Of a DNA stretch of 64,000 nucleotides, positions 16,771-25,862 are shown in pieces. Positions within the stretch are counted from its first letter, which is position 1; each line of letters starts with the position of its first letter. Origin of the DNA: Sphingobium aromaticiconvertens (GTDB lineage: Bacteria; Pseudomonadota; Alphaproteobacteria; Sphingomonadales; Sphingomonadaceae); assembly GCF_037154075.1 (NCBI RefSeq), contig NZ_JBANRJ010000001.1, positions 1,979,501 through 2,043,500 on the forward strand, read 5' to 3'. The notes beneath the pieces were generated by a model. The model did not search any database, was not told the origin of the DNA, and saw only the letters and a program-made list of their open reading frames with translations. The translations under genes and the position numbers were made by a program.

Positions 16771-17307
16771 TTACTTCGACAGTTCGACCTGTTCGAAATC
16801 CAGTTCGACCGGGGTGGCGCGACCAAAGATCGACACCGACACCTTGACCCGGTTCTTTTCGAAATCCAGTTCCTCGACCACGCCGTTGAAGCTGGCGAAG
16901 GGGCCGTCCAGCACCTTGACCGCGTCACCGATTTCGTAGTCGATGTTGATCTTGTGCTTGGGTGCGGCGGCGGCTTCCTCCTTGGTGTTGAGGATGCGCG
17001 CGGCTTCGGCCTCGCTGATCGCCTGCGGCTTGCCCATCGACCCCAGGAAGCCCGTTACCTTGGGCGTGTTCTTCACCAGGTGATAAACGTCGTCGTTCAT
17101 GGCCAGCTTGGCAAGGACGTAGCCGGGGAAGAATTTCCGCTCCGACTGCACCTTCTTGCCGCGCCGCACCTCGGTCACGGTCTCGACCGGGACCTCGACT
17201 GATTCGACGAGTTGCGACAGGCCCATGCGCTCGGCCTCGGCCACGATCGAATCGCGTACCTTGTTCTCGAAGCCCGAATAGGCGTGGATTATGTACCAGC
17301 GCGCCAT
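16771..17307 (-). CDS. nusG: Transcription termination/antitermination factor NusG
   Basis: 178 residues: the NGN domain (MARWYIIHAYSGFENKVRDSI, KFFPGYVLAKLAMNDD) that rides on RNA polymerase, a short linker rich in alanine, and the C-terminal KOW domain (IGDAVKVLDGPFASFNGVVEELDFEKNRVKVSVSIFGR). NusG couples transcription to translation and to Rho. Lies 27 bases downstream of secE, the standard order. Confidence 0.98.
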   Translation of the reverse strand: MARWYIIHAYSGFENKVRDSIVAEAERMGLSQLVESVEVPVETVTEVRRGKKVQSERKFFPGYVLAKLAMNDDVYHLVKNTPKVTGFLGSMGKPQAISEAEAARILNTKEEAAAAPKHKINIDYEIGDAVKVLDGPFASFNGVVEELDFEKNRVKVSVSIFGRATPVELDFEQVELSK

Positions 17308-17334
17308 GTTACCGTCTCAAACTCCCCAGAATAT

Positions 17335-17541
17335 TCAGGCTTGCCCAGCCGCGAAGCTGAGCAGCCACCGGACGACCGCGCCGAAAAAAGTGTCGATGCC
17401 GAAGAAGAAGATGCCCAGCAGCGACGTCATCAGCACGACCATAACGGCGGTCATCAGTGTTTCGCGGCGCGAAGGCCACACGATCTTTGAGGCTTCCGTC
17501 TTTACCTGATTGACGAATTCGCCAGGGGATGTCTTGGCCAT
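17335..17541 (-). CDS. secE: Preprotein translocase subunit SecE
   Basis: 68 residues, a short single-helix SecE as in most non-enteric bacteria: an amphipathic start (MAKTSPGEFVNQVKTEASKIVWPSR) containing the conserved KIVWPSR motif, then one membrane helix (AVMVVLMTSLLGIFFFGIDTFF). It clamps SecY in the translocon. The ATG at 17541 is chosen because the 37 residues upstream are not conserved. Directly downstream of tRNA-Trp. Confidence 0.97.
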   Translation of the reverse strand: MAKTSPGEFVNQVKTEASKIVWPSRRETLMTAVMVVLMTSLLGIFFFGIDTFFGAVVRWLLSFAAGQA

Positions 17542-17713
17542 CTTTTCGCTGCTCAACCCAATAAAAACAAACGCCAAACCGCGAAGCAACAGTCCGCCCT
17601 CCGGGTCCCGCCCTGTCAGCGTCCCGGGGTGCGGCCGCCACTTCGCGACCAATTCTTCACAAGCCCCATAGTCCCTAGCCCAGATCGGAGCAAGTCCGGC
17701 AGGGGCAGGATAA

Positions 17714-17789
17714 TGGCAGGAGTGGAGGGACTCGAACCCACGGCATTCGGTTTTGGAGACCGACGCTCTACCAACTGAGCTACACTCCT
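17714..17789 (-). tRNA. tRNA-Trp (anticodon CCA)
   Basis: On the minus strand the acceptor arm AGGAGTG pairs with CACTCCT, the D arm contains AGTTGGTAGAGC, the anticodon loop is CTCCAAA (anticodon CCA), and the T loop is TTCGAGT; CCA is encoded at the 3' end. The tRNA-Trp-secE-nusG order is conserved in alphaproteobacteria. Confidence 0.98.
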
Positions 17790-18002
17790 GTGCCTCGGTT
17801 CGGACGCATGGTCCTTGCCGACGAAGGAGGGCGCTTTAGCGTGGGCCGCAGGGGAGGGCAAGGCCCTAAGTGTATGGCATCACACATCCTTGGGGGAGGC
17901 CGTGATTTCCGGGTTCGCGCTGATCTGTCCGCATCGGCATCAGGAACATTTCCCTTCTGCAACGATTGATGACGCAATGAAGCAGACGAGGAGGATGTCG
18001 AC

Positions 18003-18242
18003 ATGGCGAATGATCAGGAGCAGCCGACCCACAGCACGACAATCATCGAAAAGCGCAGAGGTGGGGGTACGACCCTGATACTGCTGCTGCTGGTGATTGT
18101 CGTGGGCGTGGCCGCTTACTTTCTTGTCACCAATGAAAATCGCGAGACGAACGCGGTGACGGGGGCGGCCGAACAGGTCGGCGCGGCGGCGAAGGATGTC
18201 GGTGATGCCGCGAGCGATGCAGTCAGGAACGCCGGCAACTAG
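18003..18242 (+). CDS. Small single-pass membrane protein
   Basis: 79 residues, no family recognised. A polar start (MANDQEQPTHSTTIIEKRR) is followed by one strong helix (TLILLLLVIVVGVAAYFLV) and an Ala/Val-rich amphipathic tail (AAEQVGAAAKDVGDAASDAV) with 3-4 residue periodicity, suggesting a helix lying on a membrane or pairing with another. A strong GAGGAGG site precedes the ATG. The TAG stop falls in a CTAGAGCGG repeat end. Convergent with carD across a terminator. Confidence 0.75.
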   Translation: MANDQEQPTHSTTIIEKRRGGGTTLILLLLVIVVGVAAYFLVTNENRETNAVTGAAEQVGAAAKDVGDAASDAVRNAGN

Positions 18243-18275
18243 AGCGGTTTCGAATCTGCTGATCCGGAAAGCGGG
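18239..18275. repeat. Degenerate CTAGAGC palindromic repeat at a stop codon
   Basis: Begins with CTAGAGCGGTTTC and contains imperfectly mirrored arms (CGGTTTCGAATC and GATCCGGAAAGCGG). It supplies the TAG stop of the gene at 18003. Confidence 0.5.
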
Positions 18276-18279
18276 TTAC

Positions 18280-18313
18280 AAAAAAAAGGGCGCCCCGTGC
18301 AGGGCGCCCTTTT
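18280..18313. terminator. Bidirectional terminator between the small membrane protein and carD
   Basis: Perfect GGGCGCCC/GGGCGCCC stem with A8 on the left and T4 on the right. Confidence 0.9.
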
Positions 18314-18339
18314 CCTGGTCCGCAGAGCGGAAAGCCCGA

Positions 18340-18867
18340 TCAGGCTTCGGCTTTGTTATATTTCGGCGCAGCCTCATTGAGGATGTGCAGGATCTTCTTG
18401 AGCGCGGTCGGCTCGTCCGTCTCTTCCATCGCCGCGAGTTCGCGGGCAAGGCGGCTGGACGCCGCTTCAAAGATCTGGCGTTCCGAATAGCTCTGCTCGG
18501 GCTGGTCATCGGCACGGAACAGGTCGCGGGTCACTTCGGCGATCGACACCAGGTCGCCCGAATTGATCTTCGCTTCATATTCCTGAGCGCGGCGCGACCA
18601 CATGGTCCGCTTGACCTTGGGCTTGCCCTTCAGGGTTTCCATGGATTCTTCGAGCGTCTTGTTGGACGACAGCTTTCGCATGCCGACGCCTTCAGCCTTG
18701 TTGGTAGGTACGCGGAGCGTCATGCGCTCCTTTTCGAAACGCAGGACATAGAGTTCCAACTCCATGCCCGCGATCTGCTCTTTCTGAAGCTCGACCACAC
18801 GGCCAACGCCGTGCTTGGGGTAGACAACATAATCGCCAACGTCAAAGGACAGCGCCTTGGCAGCCAT
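18340..18867 (-). CDS. CarD family transcriptional regulator
   Basis: 175 residues. The N-terminal Tudor-like RNA-polymerase-interacting domain is clear (FDVGDYVVYPKHGVGRVVELQKEQIAGMELELYVLRFEKERMTLRVP), followed by the all-helical DNA-binding part (WSRRAQEYEAKINSGDLVSIAEVTRDLFR). CarD binds the RNA polymerase beta subunit and stabilises open complexes, mainly at stable-RNA and ribosomal promoters. The ATG at 18867 is used with a GGAAAGG site upstream. Next to fdxA, as in other sphingomonads. Confidence 0.95.
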   Translation of the reverse strand: MAAKALSFDVGDYVVYPKHGVGRVVELQKEQIAGMELELYVLRFEKERMTLRVPTNKAEGVGMRKLSSNKTLEESMETLKGKPKVKRTMWSRRAQEYEAKINSGDLVSIAEVTRDLFRADDQPEQSYSERQIFEAASSRLARELAAMEETDEPTALKKILHILNEAAPKYNKAEA

Positions 18868-19086
18868 TTGATACCTTTCCAATTCAACCGGGGGACGGGG
18901 TTGTCGCGGTGCACATGCGAAGGGACACATGCCGGGATAACCGCGGCGTCACCGTCATTTCATGAAACGAAACCTCCAGGACGGGCGAAAAAGCCGTCCG
19001 TTGGAGCCTCTATAGCAGATTCGTAACAAAATTGCCACCCCCGGACACAATCGCCCGAGGATGGACCGGTTTCCCCCGCAGAAACG

Positions 19087-19102
19087 GCGCCCCACAGGGC
19101 GC
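19087..19102 (-). terminator. Weak hairpin after fdxA
   Basis: A GCGCCC/GGGCGC stem lies just beyond the fdxA stop on the minus strand; the following tract (GTTTC) is poor, so termination would be weak. Confidence 0.35.
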
Positions 19103-19107
19103 GGGCG

Positions 19108-19446
19108 TCAGTCGCCCGTGCCAGGTTCGGCGGAGAAGAATTTTTCGAATTTGTCCTCGACGTCCTTCATGGCGTCCGCATCGGCAGGCGCCTCGCCTTT
19201 CACGGTTATATTGGGCCATTCGGCCGAATATTTCGTGTTCAGCTCCAGCCATTTTTCCAGACCGTTCTCGGTGTCGGGCAGGATCGCCTCGGCCGGGCAT
19301 TCGGGTTCACATACGCCACAGTCGATGCACTCGCTGGGGTTGATGACCAGCATATTCTTACCCTCGTAGAAACAATCCACGGGGCAAACTTCGACGCAGT
19401 CCATATATTTGCAACGGATGCAGGCGTCGGTGACGACGTAGGTCAT
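19108..19446 (-). CDS. fdxA: 7Fe ferredoxin FdxA
   Basis: 112 residues. The N-terminal cysteine pattern ([18 protein letters not shown], then [12 protein letters not shown]) gives one [3Fe-4S] and one [4Fe-4S] cluster as in seven-iron ferredoxins; the C-terminal half ([20 protein letters not shown]) is the usual long extension. A soluble low-potential electron carrier. Starts 142 bases downstream of the S4 gene on the same strand. Confidence 0.96.
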   Translation of the reverse strand: MTYVVTDACIRCKYMDCVEVCPVDCFYEGKNMLVINPSECIDCGVCEPECPAEAILPDTENGLEKWLELNTKYSAEWPNITVKGEAPADADAMKDVEDKFEKFFSAEPGTGD

Positions 19447-19588
19447 TATGCGGCACTCTTCGAGATGGGGACTAGCGGCGCTCCTGCTATGCAAGGGGGT
19501 CGCCAAGGTCAATGAGGATATTGTTGGTCGGCCCCAAGCAATTGCAAGTCGGCCATTTGGTTGATGAGTCGGGAAGTGGGTTTGCGCT

Positions 19589-19882
19589 CTAATATCGACC
19601 GACCTGAAGATCCTCATAGCAGGCCCGCGCCTCGGGTGTTGGTCCACGCCGGGCAGGAAGGGTGATGACACGCACGACCCGAACCTGCGTCCCCTGTGGG
19701 AAGGTGATGAGGTCGCCGATTCGGACCACGGCATGGGCGCGATCGATACGGCGACCGTTCAGGCGAATATGTCCATCTTCCGCCACTTTCTGCGCCAGCG
19801 AGCGGCTTTTGGCGAGATGGGTGAACCAGAGGAACTTGTCGATACGCAAGGTTGGCCCCACGCCGGGGATGCTGTCAGCCAT
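19589..19882 (-). CDS. S4-domain RNA-binding protein (HslR-like)
   Basis: 97 residues: [39 protein letters not shown] is the S4 RNA-binding fold, and a short basic C-terminus follows. E. coli HslR uses this fold to bind stalled 50S subunits carrying peptidyl-tRNA, so ribosome rescue is a possible role. Its start overlaps the end of the helicase gene by eight bases, so both RNA-acting proteins come from one transcript. Confidence 0.9.
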   Translation of the reverse strand: MADSIPGVGPTLRIDKFLWFTHLAKSRSLAQKVAEDGHIRLNGRRIDRAHAVVRIGDLITFPQGTQVRVVRVITLPARRGPTPEARACYEDLQVGRY

Positions 19883-22499
19883 TGCCGCTCAAAAGGTCGG
19901 CCAGGCCCGCAAAGGGGCTGTCGGCGCGCGGCGTGCGGTTGGCGGCGGGCGCTGTCGCCGGGCGTTCGGCGGTGTTATGCGGACCACGTTTCGGGGTTGC
20001 GGTCGGGCGAGGGCGGGTTTTTTGCCGGCCGCGAAAAGCCCAGTTGGGCGCGCCCTCTTCGGCCGCCTCGACGGGCCGGAAGCCGGAGAGGCGCATCAGC
20101 TCAAGAAAGGCGGGTTCATGCAGGCCTAGCGAGACGATCTGGGGGCTAAGGGCCGTAAAGGCCTCTCTCTTGGCGATCGCTTCATGTGCGGCGCGGGCCA
20201 TGCGTTCGGCCATGTCGACGCGCAGCATCTGCGGCCCAAATCCACGGAAGCCCGCTGCGCGTGCGCCCATCTGTTCGATCCGGTCTTCCGTGCCAAGCAA
20301 GGTGATGCCGGGCGTGGGCAGAGGCAGGCAGGGCTTGCCAAGACGCGCCGCGATCAGGGCCGCGCGCCATTTCGCGCCGCCGGGCTTCAACAGGCCGGGA
20401 TGATAGATGTCGAGCACGCCGATATCGAGGCCCGCACGGCGTAGCAGATGGCGCTGATCCTTATCGAGATGGCCCAATGCCGAATCGAGATCGGTGCGCG
20501 CGACCACGCCACCGGCGTCGGCCAGTTGCGCGAAAACGGCGCGGACGACGGCCGGCACCTGCGCGTCCTGCGACGCCTCCGCCATCTTGAGCAGCGGTGT
20601 CAGGTGCCGCAATTTTTGCGCGTCGAACCAGGCGATGAGCCGCGAGGATATCTGCTTCTGAACATCCGGTCCCAGCGCGACAAGCGCACGATCAAGCCGT
20701 ATTTCGGGCGTCAGCAGGCCGGGGCCAGCCAGCAGCGCGGCGACAATATCGCCTTTCCAGCTGATCCCCGGCATCTCTCCGGCCGCGTCGGTCAGCGCGA
20801 AGTCGCTATCCGGTGCGTTCAGCAATTCGTCGGCCTTCACCCGCAATATCCTTCCAAGTCTTCGTTCGGCGGCGGCCAGCAACAGCTTGCGATCCCGCGC
20901 CCGCGCTTCCGGATCGACCGAGAAACGAAATCCGTCAAGTCGTCCAATCGTCTCGCCATCTACCGTAACTTCGCCTGATGGTTCAACGGCGACCGGCAAC
21001 GCCTCGATATTCTGGCCAATGTCGCGCAGCAGCACCGATGTGCGCCGATCGACGAACCGTTGGGTGAGCGCGGCGTGCAGCGCGTCCGACAGCTTCTCTT
21101 CCAGCACGCGGGTGCGCTCCGCCATTTCTGCCGGGAAGGCCAGCCAGTCGGGGCGGTGGGCGATATAGGCCCAGGTTCGCGCGGCTGCGATCCGGCCGGA
21201 TAGTGTGTCGATGTCGCCCTGAACCGAATCGAGGCGGGCGATCTGGGTGGCGAACCAGTCGCGTGGGATGTGGCCGTCGCCTTCGGACAGGAAGCGCCAG
21301 ATGCGCTGGACCATACGGGCATGATGGTCCGCGCCCAGCTTCTGGAAATCGGGGAGGCCGCAAGCGGCCCAAAGGCGCGTCACCTGCCGCTTGCCGCGCA
21401 CGCGCTCGATCACCAGCGGATCATCGGCCAGTTTACGCAGTACGGCGAGGTCCACCGCTTCCGGCGCGGCGCGCAGTTCAGGGCGGTCGGGGCGCTCCTG
21501 AAGGTCCGAAATCAACAGGTCGAGACTGTCGCAGCGCGGCTCGCCATCGCGCCAGTAGAAATGCTCAAGGCGGGGGAATCGGTGTTCCTCGATCGCCTCG
21601 ATCTCCTCGGGCGTGAAGGCGGCGTCGCCATCTTCGCTACCCAGGCTGCCGAAGGTGCCGTCCTTGTGGTGGCGTCCGGCGCGGCCCGCGATTTGCGCCA
21701 TTTCAGCCACCGTCAGGCGGCGCGTGCGGTGGCCATCGAACTTACGGAGCGAGGCGAAGGCTACATGGGCGACGTCCAGGTTCAGCCCCATGCCGATCGC
21801 GTCGGTGGCGACCAGATAATCGACGTCGCCATTCAGGAACATCTGCACCTGCGCGTTGCGGGTGCTGGGCGAGAGCGCGCCCATGACCACCGCCGCGCCG
21901 CCGCGAAAACGCCGCAGCATTTCGGCGACGGCATAAACCTCCTCCGCTGAGAAGGCGACGATGGCGGAACGGCGGGGAAGGCGGGAAAGCTTTTTTGCGC
22001 CCGCGTAAGAAAGCGTCGAAAAGCGCGGGCGGCCGATAATTTCGACCTCGGGAACCAGCGCCTTGACCAATCGGGCGATACTGGCGGAGCCAAGGATCAT
22101 CGTTTCTTCGCGCCCGCGCGCGCGGAGCAGCCGGTCGGTGAAGATATGGCCACGCTCCGGGTCGGCGCCGATCTGCGCCTCGTCCAGCCCTACGAACGCA
22201 TAGTCCCGCAGGCCTGCGGTTCCAGCCTCCCGGCTTTCGCCCAAAGGCATGGATTCCGCCGTGCAGAGGAAATAGCGCGCATTGGGTGGAGAGATTTTCT
22301 CCTCGCCGGTGATCAGCGCGACCTGTTCCCTGCCCTTGATCGCGACGACCCGATCATAGACTTCGCGCGCCAACAGGCGCAGCGGAAAGCCCATCATGCC
22401 GCTGCTGTGGCCGCACATGCGCTCAACTGCCAGATGGGTTTTGCCAGTGTTGGTAGGTCCGAGCACGGCGGTAATGGGGGAGCGGGCGAACTGGACCAT
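19875..22499 (-). CDS. Suv3-like DExH RNA helicase
   Basis: About 874 residues. Helicase domain 1 starts at once with the Walker A AVLGPTNTGKTHLAVERM, then VGLDEAQIG (DEAQ, motif II) and LGSASIARL (motif III); domain 2 has ATDAIGMGLNLDVAHVAF and AQIAGRAGRHHKDGTFG (motif VI). The order matches mitochondrial/alphaproteobacterial Suv3, which unwinds RNA for a degrading exonuclease. Downstream of about residue 330 the sequence is helical; the last 60 residues are basic and disordered (RPRPTATPKRGPHN). The ATG at 22499, right before the Walker A strand, is preferred over 22589. Confidence 0.92.
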   Translation of the reverse strand: MVQFARSPITAVLGPTNTGKTHLAVERMCGHSSGMMGFPLRLLAREVYDRVVAIKGREQVALITGEEKISPPNARYFLCTAESMPLGESREAGTAGLRDYAFVGLDEAQIGADPERGHIFTDRLLRARGREETMILGSASIARLVKALVPEVEIIGRPRFSTLSYAGAKKLSRLPRRSAIVAFSAEEVYAVAEMLRRFRGGAAVVMGALSPSTRNAQVQMFLNGDVDYLVATDAIGMGLNLDVAHVAFASLRKFDGHRTRRLTVAEMAQIAGRAGRHHKDGTFGSLGSEDGDAAFTPEEIEAIEEHRFPRLEHFYWRDGEPRCDSLDLLISDLQERPDRPELRAAPEAVDLAVLRKLADDPLVIERVRGKRQVTRLWAACGLPDFQKLGADHHARMVQRIWRFLSEGDGHIPRDWFATQIARLDSVQGDIDTLSGRIAAARTWAYIAHRPDWLAFPAEMAERTRVLEEKLSDALHAALTQRFVDRRTSVLLRDIGQNIEALPVAVEPSGEVTVDGETIGRLDGFRFSVDPEARARDRKLLLAAAERRLGRILRVKADELLNAPDSDFALTDAAGEMPGISWKGDIVAALLAGPGLLTPEIRLDRALVALGPDVQKQISSRLIAWFDAQKLRHLTPLLKMAEASQDAQVPAVVRAVFAQLADAGGVVARTDLDSALGHLDKDQRHLLRRAGLDIGVLDIYHPGLLKPGGAKWRAALIAARLGKPCLPLPTPGITLLGTEDRIEQMGARAAGFRGFGPQMLRVDMAERMARAAHEAIAKREAFTALSPQIVSLGLHEPAFLELMRLSGFRPVEAAEEGAPNWAFRGRQKTRPRPTATPKRGPHNTAERPATAPAANRTPRADSPFAGLADLLSGNG

Positions 22500-22708
22500 G
22501 CCCCCTATGTCGGGGAAGCCCTGCCGCCTTGCAAGGGCGATATGGGTTCGCGCTGCCTGTCCCTCGACTCCCACGCTTTGCCGCATCATAGGACGTTGAA
22601 GGGGCGCATTAAATTGACTTTAACCCTGTTCGTCCACAGTCCAGTTGCCTGATGCATGGCGCGGGGGCCGTGGGTTAAGCGCACGAAAAGAAGTGATTTC
22701 CCCGGGGG

Positions 22709-24244
22709 ATGCGGGCCTTGTTTCAGGAAAGCCAGTTTGGATCACAGCAGGGCGGCGCGTCCGTTTCCCTGTGGATGACCGATTCGCTGCGGAACCCGCC
22801 TGCTTCCCAGCCGCTGAACTGGCGGCAGCGGATAGAGGATTGGGCGCAGGAGATCGACCTGGTCCCGGACCTTGGCCAGCGAGTCGGCAGCGCTATATGG
22901 TTTCGTGGGTTAGCCACCTGCTTCGGCCTTTGCGCTGCTGCCCTTTATCTTGCGCCCGGTTTCAAGGCTGTGCCCGGCACGCCGACATCCTTGCTAGCTA
23001 CCGCGCAATATGACGAGATTCGCAGCCAGATGGTTACGCCGCTGGCACTGGGTGCGAATAGCGGACGGCGGATGGGACCGACCGATGCCGTCCAGCCGCT
23101 GCGCGAAACGCCCGAACGTCCGCAGATCGCACTCAATGCCCAGATCGGCAGCAGCGACAGCCTGTCGCGGGCGCTGTCCCGTGCGGGCGTGTCTGGCGCT
23201 GACGTGTCGGCCGTGACCGGGATGGTTGCGCGCGACATTGGCGGGGGCATGCTGAAACCGGGCACGCGGCTCGACATCATGCTTGGTCGCCGTGTCAGTC
23301 GTGACCGTCCCCGGCCGCTCGACAAGCTGGCGTTCCGCGCGCGGCTGGACCTGTCGCTTGAAATCAGTCGGGCAGGCGGGCAGTTGCAGGTAAAGCGCAT
23401 CCCTATTCGCGTCGACAACACTCCGCTGCGTATTCAGGGCGTGGTGGGCGACAGCATCTATCGTTCTGCGCGTGCAGCAGGCGCACCGCCCAAGGCGATC
23501 CAGTCCTTTCTGCGCGTCATTACCCAACAGGTCGACCTGGGGTCTGTCGGGGCGGGCGACCGCTATGACATCGTCACCGAATATCGTCGCGCCGAAACGG
23601 GCGATGTCGAGGTGGGTGACCTGCTGTTTGCCGGTCTCCGCCGGAGAAACGGCAAGGCCGTCGACATGCTGAAATGGACGACCGGCGGACGGACCGAATG
23701 GTTCGAGGCGTCGGGCGTGGGGGAACGCCGCGGTGTCCTGTCGGCGCCGGTTAATGGCCGCCGGTCTTCGGGCTACGGAATGCGTCGTCACCCGATTTTG
23801 GGTTATACGCGGATGCATGCGGGCATTGATTTTGCTGCGCGCTATGGATCGCCCATTTATGCCGCGACCGATGGCACGATCGCCTTTGCCGGGCGGCATG
23901 GCGGGCATGGCAACTATGTGCGCATCCAGCATGGCGGTGGCCTTGCCACCGGCTATGCGCATATGAGCCGGATTGCTGCCTCTGTCGGGCAGCGGGTGCG
24001 GCGCGGGCAAGTGATCGGCTATGTCGGGTCCACGGGCCTGTCGACTGGTCCTCATCTCCATTATGAGCTGTATCGTAACGGGCGGACGATCGACCCCAAT
24101 TCGGTGCGCTTTACCGTGACCGCGCAACTGGCTGGTCGTGATCTGGCTGCGTTCCGTGCCCGGCTGGCGCAGTTGAGGGGGCTGGCAGTGGGGCGGCGGG
24201 TCGAGGTGGCGCAAAGTGCCGATGCGGCCCAGGGAACTCAGTAA
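22709..24244 (+). CDS. M23 family metallopeptidase (cell-wall endopeptidase)
   Basis: 511 residues. A membrane segment near residues 69-85 (LATCFGLCAAALYLAPGF) anchors the protein; a middle region with opacity-associated-like repeats (GSSDSLSRALSRAGVSG and GDSIYRSARAAGAPP) precedes the C-terminal LytM domain. Zinc ligands are visible in MHAGIDFAA (HxxxD) and GPHLHYELY (HLH). Such proteins cut peptide crosslinks in peptidoglycan or activate amidases. The zinc site is complete, so an active enzyme is expected. Start is uncertain: an internal ATG (WMTDSL, 22775) is equally good. Alone on the plus strand next to the helicase. Confidence 0.9.
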   Translation: MRALFQESQFGSQQGGASVSLWMTDSLRNPPASQPLNWRQRIEDWAQEIDLVPDLGQRVGSAIWFRGLATCFGLCAAALYLAPGFKAVPGTPTSLLATAQYDEIRSQMVTPLALGANSGRRMGPTDAVQPLRETPERPQIALNAQIGSSDSLSRALSRAGVSGADVSAVTGMVARDIGGGMLKPGTRLDIMLGRRVSRDRPRPLDKLAFRARLDLSLEISRAGGQLQVKRIPIRVDNTPLRIQGVVGDSIYRSARAAGAPPKAIQSFLRVITQQVDLGSVGAGDRYDIVTEYRRAETGDVEVGDLLFAGLRRRNGKAVDMLKWTTGGRTEWFEASGVGERRGVLSAPVNGRRSSGYGMRRHPILGYTRMHAGIDFAARYGSPIYAATDGTIAFAGRHGGHGNYVRIQHGGGLATGYAHMSRIAASVGQRVRRGQVIGYVGSTGLSTGPHLHYELYRNGRTIDPNSVRFTVTAQLAGRDLAAFRARLAQLRGLAVGRRVEVAQSADAAQGTQ

Positions 24245-24285
24245 AGCCGCTTTCGCACCATCGCTGCCCGCGCTAACGGGCGGAA

Positions 24286-25086
24286 ATGAATAATAACGCT
24301 TCGCATCCCGGCATCACCGCGATCCTGCTGGCGGGCAGTCGCCCCGGCGTCGATCCGCTTGCGGCGGCGGCTGGGGTCATCCTCAAGACGCTGATCCCTG
24401 TCGCGGGTCAAGCGATGATCAACCGTCCCGCGCGCGCGCTGATCGACCATCCCGCGATCGACCGACTCGTGATCCTGACGCAATCGCCACAGCCCTTTCT
24501 GAACGACCCCGCCACGCGATGGCTGGGGGATCATCCCAAGATACGGTTTGAGGCGAGCGGACGGGGCATTGCCTCGTCATTGCTGCCGTTACTGGAGCGG
24601 GCCGACATTGGCTTGCCCTTGCTGGTGACGACCGCCGATCATGTGCTGCTGGACATGGCCATGCTCGATCAGTTCGTGGCGCAAGCGCGGGGACAGGATA
24701 TTGCTGTGGCGATGGTCGAGCGCACGACCTTGCTGGCGCGTTATCCGCACTCGCGGCGGACCTGGCTCAAATTTCGCGACGGTTGGTGGTCGGGGGCGAA
24801 CCTCTTCTGGTTCGGCAGTGCCAAGGCTGCGCGGATCGTTGGTCTGTGGCAGGAGGTTGAGCAGGATCGCAAGAAGGGATGGAAGATCATCGCTGCGTTC
24901 GGGCCGGTTGCGCTGCTGGGGGCGGTGACGCGGATCAGTTCCCTGAGCGGCGGGATCGCGCGGGTGGGCAAGCGCTTTGGCCTTGCTGCCCGATTGGTCG
25001 CGATGGACCAGCCGGAGGCGTGCATCGACGCCGACAAGCCCGATGACATAGTGCTGATCGAAGAAATATTGGCGAAGCGGGGTTAG
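24286..25086 (+). CDS. MobA-like NTP transferase family protein
   Basis: 266 residues. The N-terminal ITAILLAGSRPGVDPLAAAAGVILKTLIPVAGQAMINR resembles the GG(A)GxGTR...K nucleotide-binding loop of sugar or molybdopterin nucleotidyltransferases, and LLVTTADHVLLDMAML supplies the metal-binding aspartate. It could transfer a nucleotide to a sugar, polyol phosphate or cofactor; nothing nearby decides which. Encoded 41 bases after the M23 gene, so possibly co-transcribed. Its stop codon overlaps that of the dienelactone hydrolase by four bases on the opposite strand. Confidence 0.8.
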   Translation: MNNNASHPGITAILLAGSRPGVDPLAAAAGVILKTLIPVAGQAMINRPARALIDHPAIDRLVILTQSPQPFLNDPATRWLGDHPKIRFEASGRGIASSLLPLLERADIGLPLLVTTADHVLLDMAMLDQFVAQARGQDIAVAMVERTTLLARYPHSRRTWLKFRDGWWSGANLFWFGSAKAARIVGLWQEVEQDRKKGWKIIAAFGPVALLGAVTRISSLSGGIARVGKRFGLAARLVAMDQPEACIDADKPDDIVLIEEILAKRG

Positions 25087-25805
25087 CCGAACAATTCCGC
25101 CAGAAAATCCACGGTTGCCTTCCAGCTTCGGCGGTCCGCGTCGGGGCTGTAGGCCAGCCCCTTTTCCGGCATATTCACGCCTTCATCCGTAAAGGCGTGG
25201 CCGGTGTGGCCGTAGGCGTGGATCTGCCAGTCGCAACCCATGGCGGTAAGTTCGCGGGCGAGGGCAACGGTCGCCTCGGGTGGGGCGATGGGGTCGTCCC
25301 AGCCATGAGCGACCAGCAGCTTGCCGGTAAAGGAGTCGCCAGTCAGGCCTTCGGGCGGATCGTAAACGCCATGATAGCTCACCCCCCCGGCGATGTCGGC
25401 GCCCGCACGAGCCATATCCAGCACGCATTTGCCGCCGAAGCAGAAACCCATCGCCGCCGTTCGGGCGGGATCGACTTCGGGCAACGCTTTTAATGCGGCA
25501 TGGGCCACGAGCAGGCGATCGCGCATCATGGCGCGGTCGGCATTCATTTCATTCATGTAGCGACCGGCATCGGGATCGGCGCGGGTGGTGCGCTTGCCTT
25601 GACCGAAAACGTCGGCGACGAGCACGGCATAGCCAAGGGCCGCGACCTGCTCTGCTTTCTCGAAATCAGCTTCCTTGGTGCCCAGCACATTGGGGAAAAG
25701 GAGAATACCGGGGCACGCTGTCCCGATAGCGTCATCGACAACGGCCATATGCTCAAACAGGCCGCCCGGCCCGTCATTGAGGACGATGCGGCGGGAAAGC
25801 GTCAT
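25083..25805 (-). CDS. Dienelactone hydrolase family protein
   Basis: 240 residues of the alpha/beta-hydrolase fold with a cysteine nucleophile: AMGFCFGGKCVLDMAR (GxCxGG), the acid in AHGWDDPIAP and the histidine in YGHTGHAFTDEGVN complete the Cys-Asp-His triad of DLH. Classical members open dienelactones in chloroaromatic degradation; without other aromatic genes here, a general esterase role is as likely. Co-directional with prmA 58 bases upstream. Confidence 0.9.
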   Translation of the reverse strand: MTLSRRIVLNDGPGGLFEHMAVVDDAIGTACPGILLFPNVLGTKEADFEKAEQVAALGYAVLVADVFGQGKRTTRADPDAGRYMNEMNADRAMMRDRLLVAHAALKALPEVDPARTAAMGFCFGGKCVLDMARAGADIAGGVSYHGVYDPPEGLTGDSFTGKLLVAHGWDDPIAPPEATVALARELTAMGCDWQIHAYGHTGHAFTDEGVNMPEKGLAYSPDADRRSWKATVDFLAELFG

Positions 25806-25862
25806 GGTTTAGTCCTTTCATGGGAGGGCTTGTCGACAGGAGGTGGGTCGTTGGAGCGGCGT

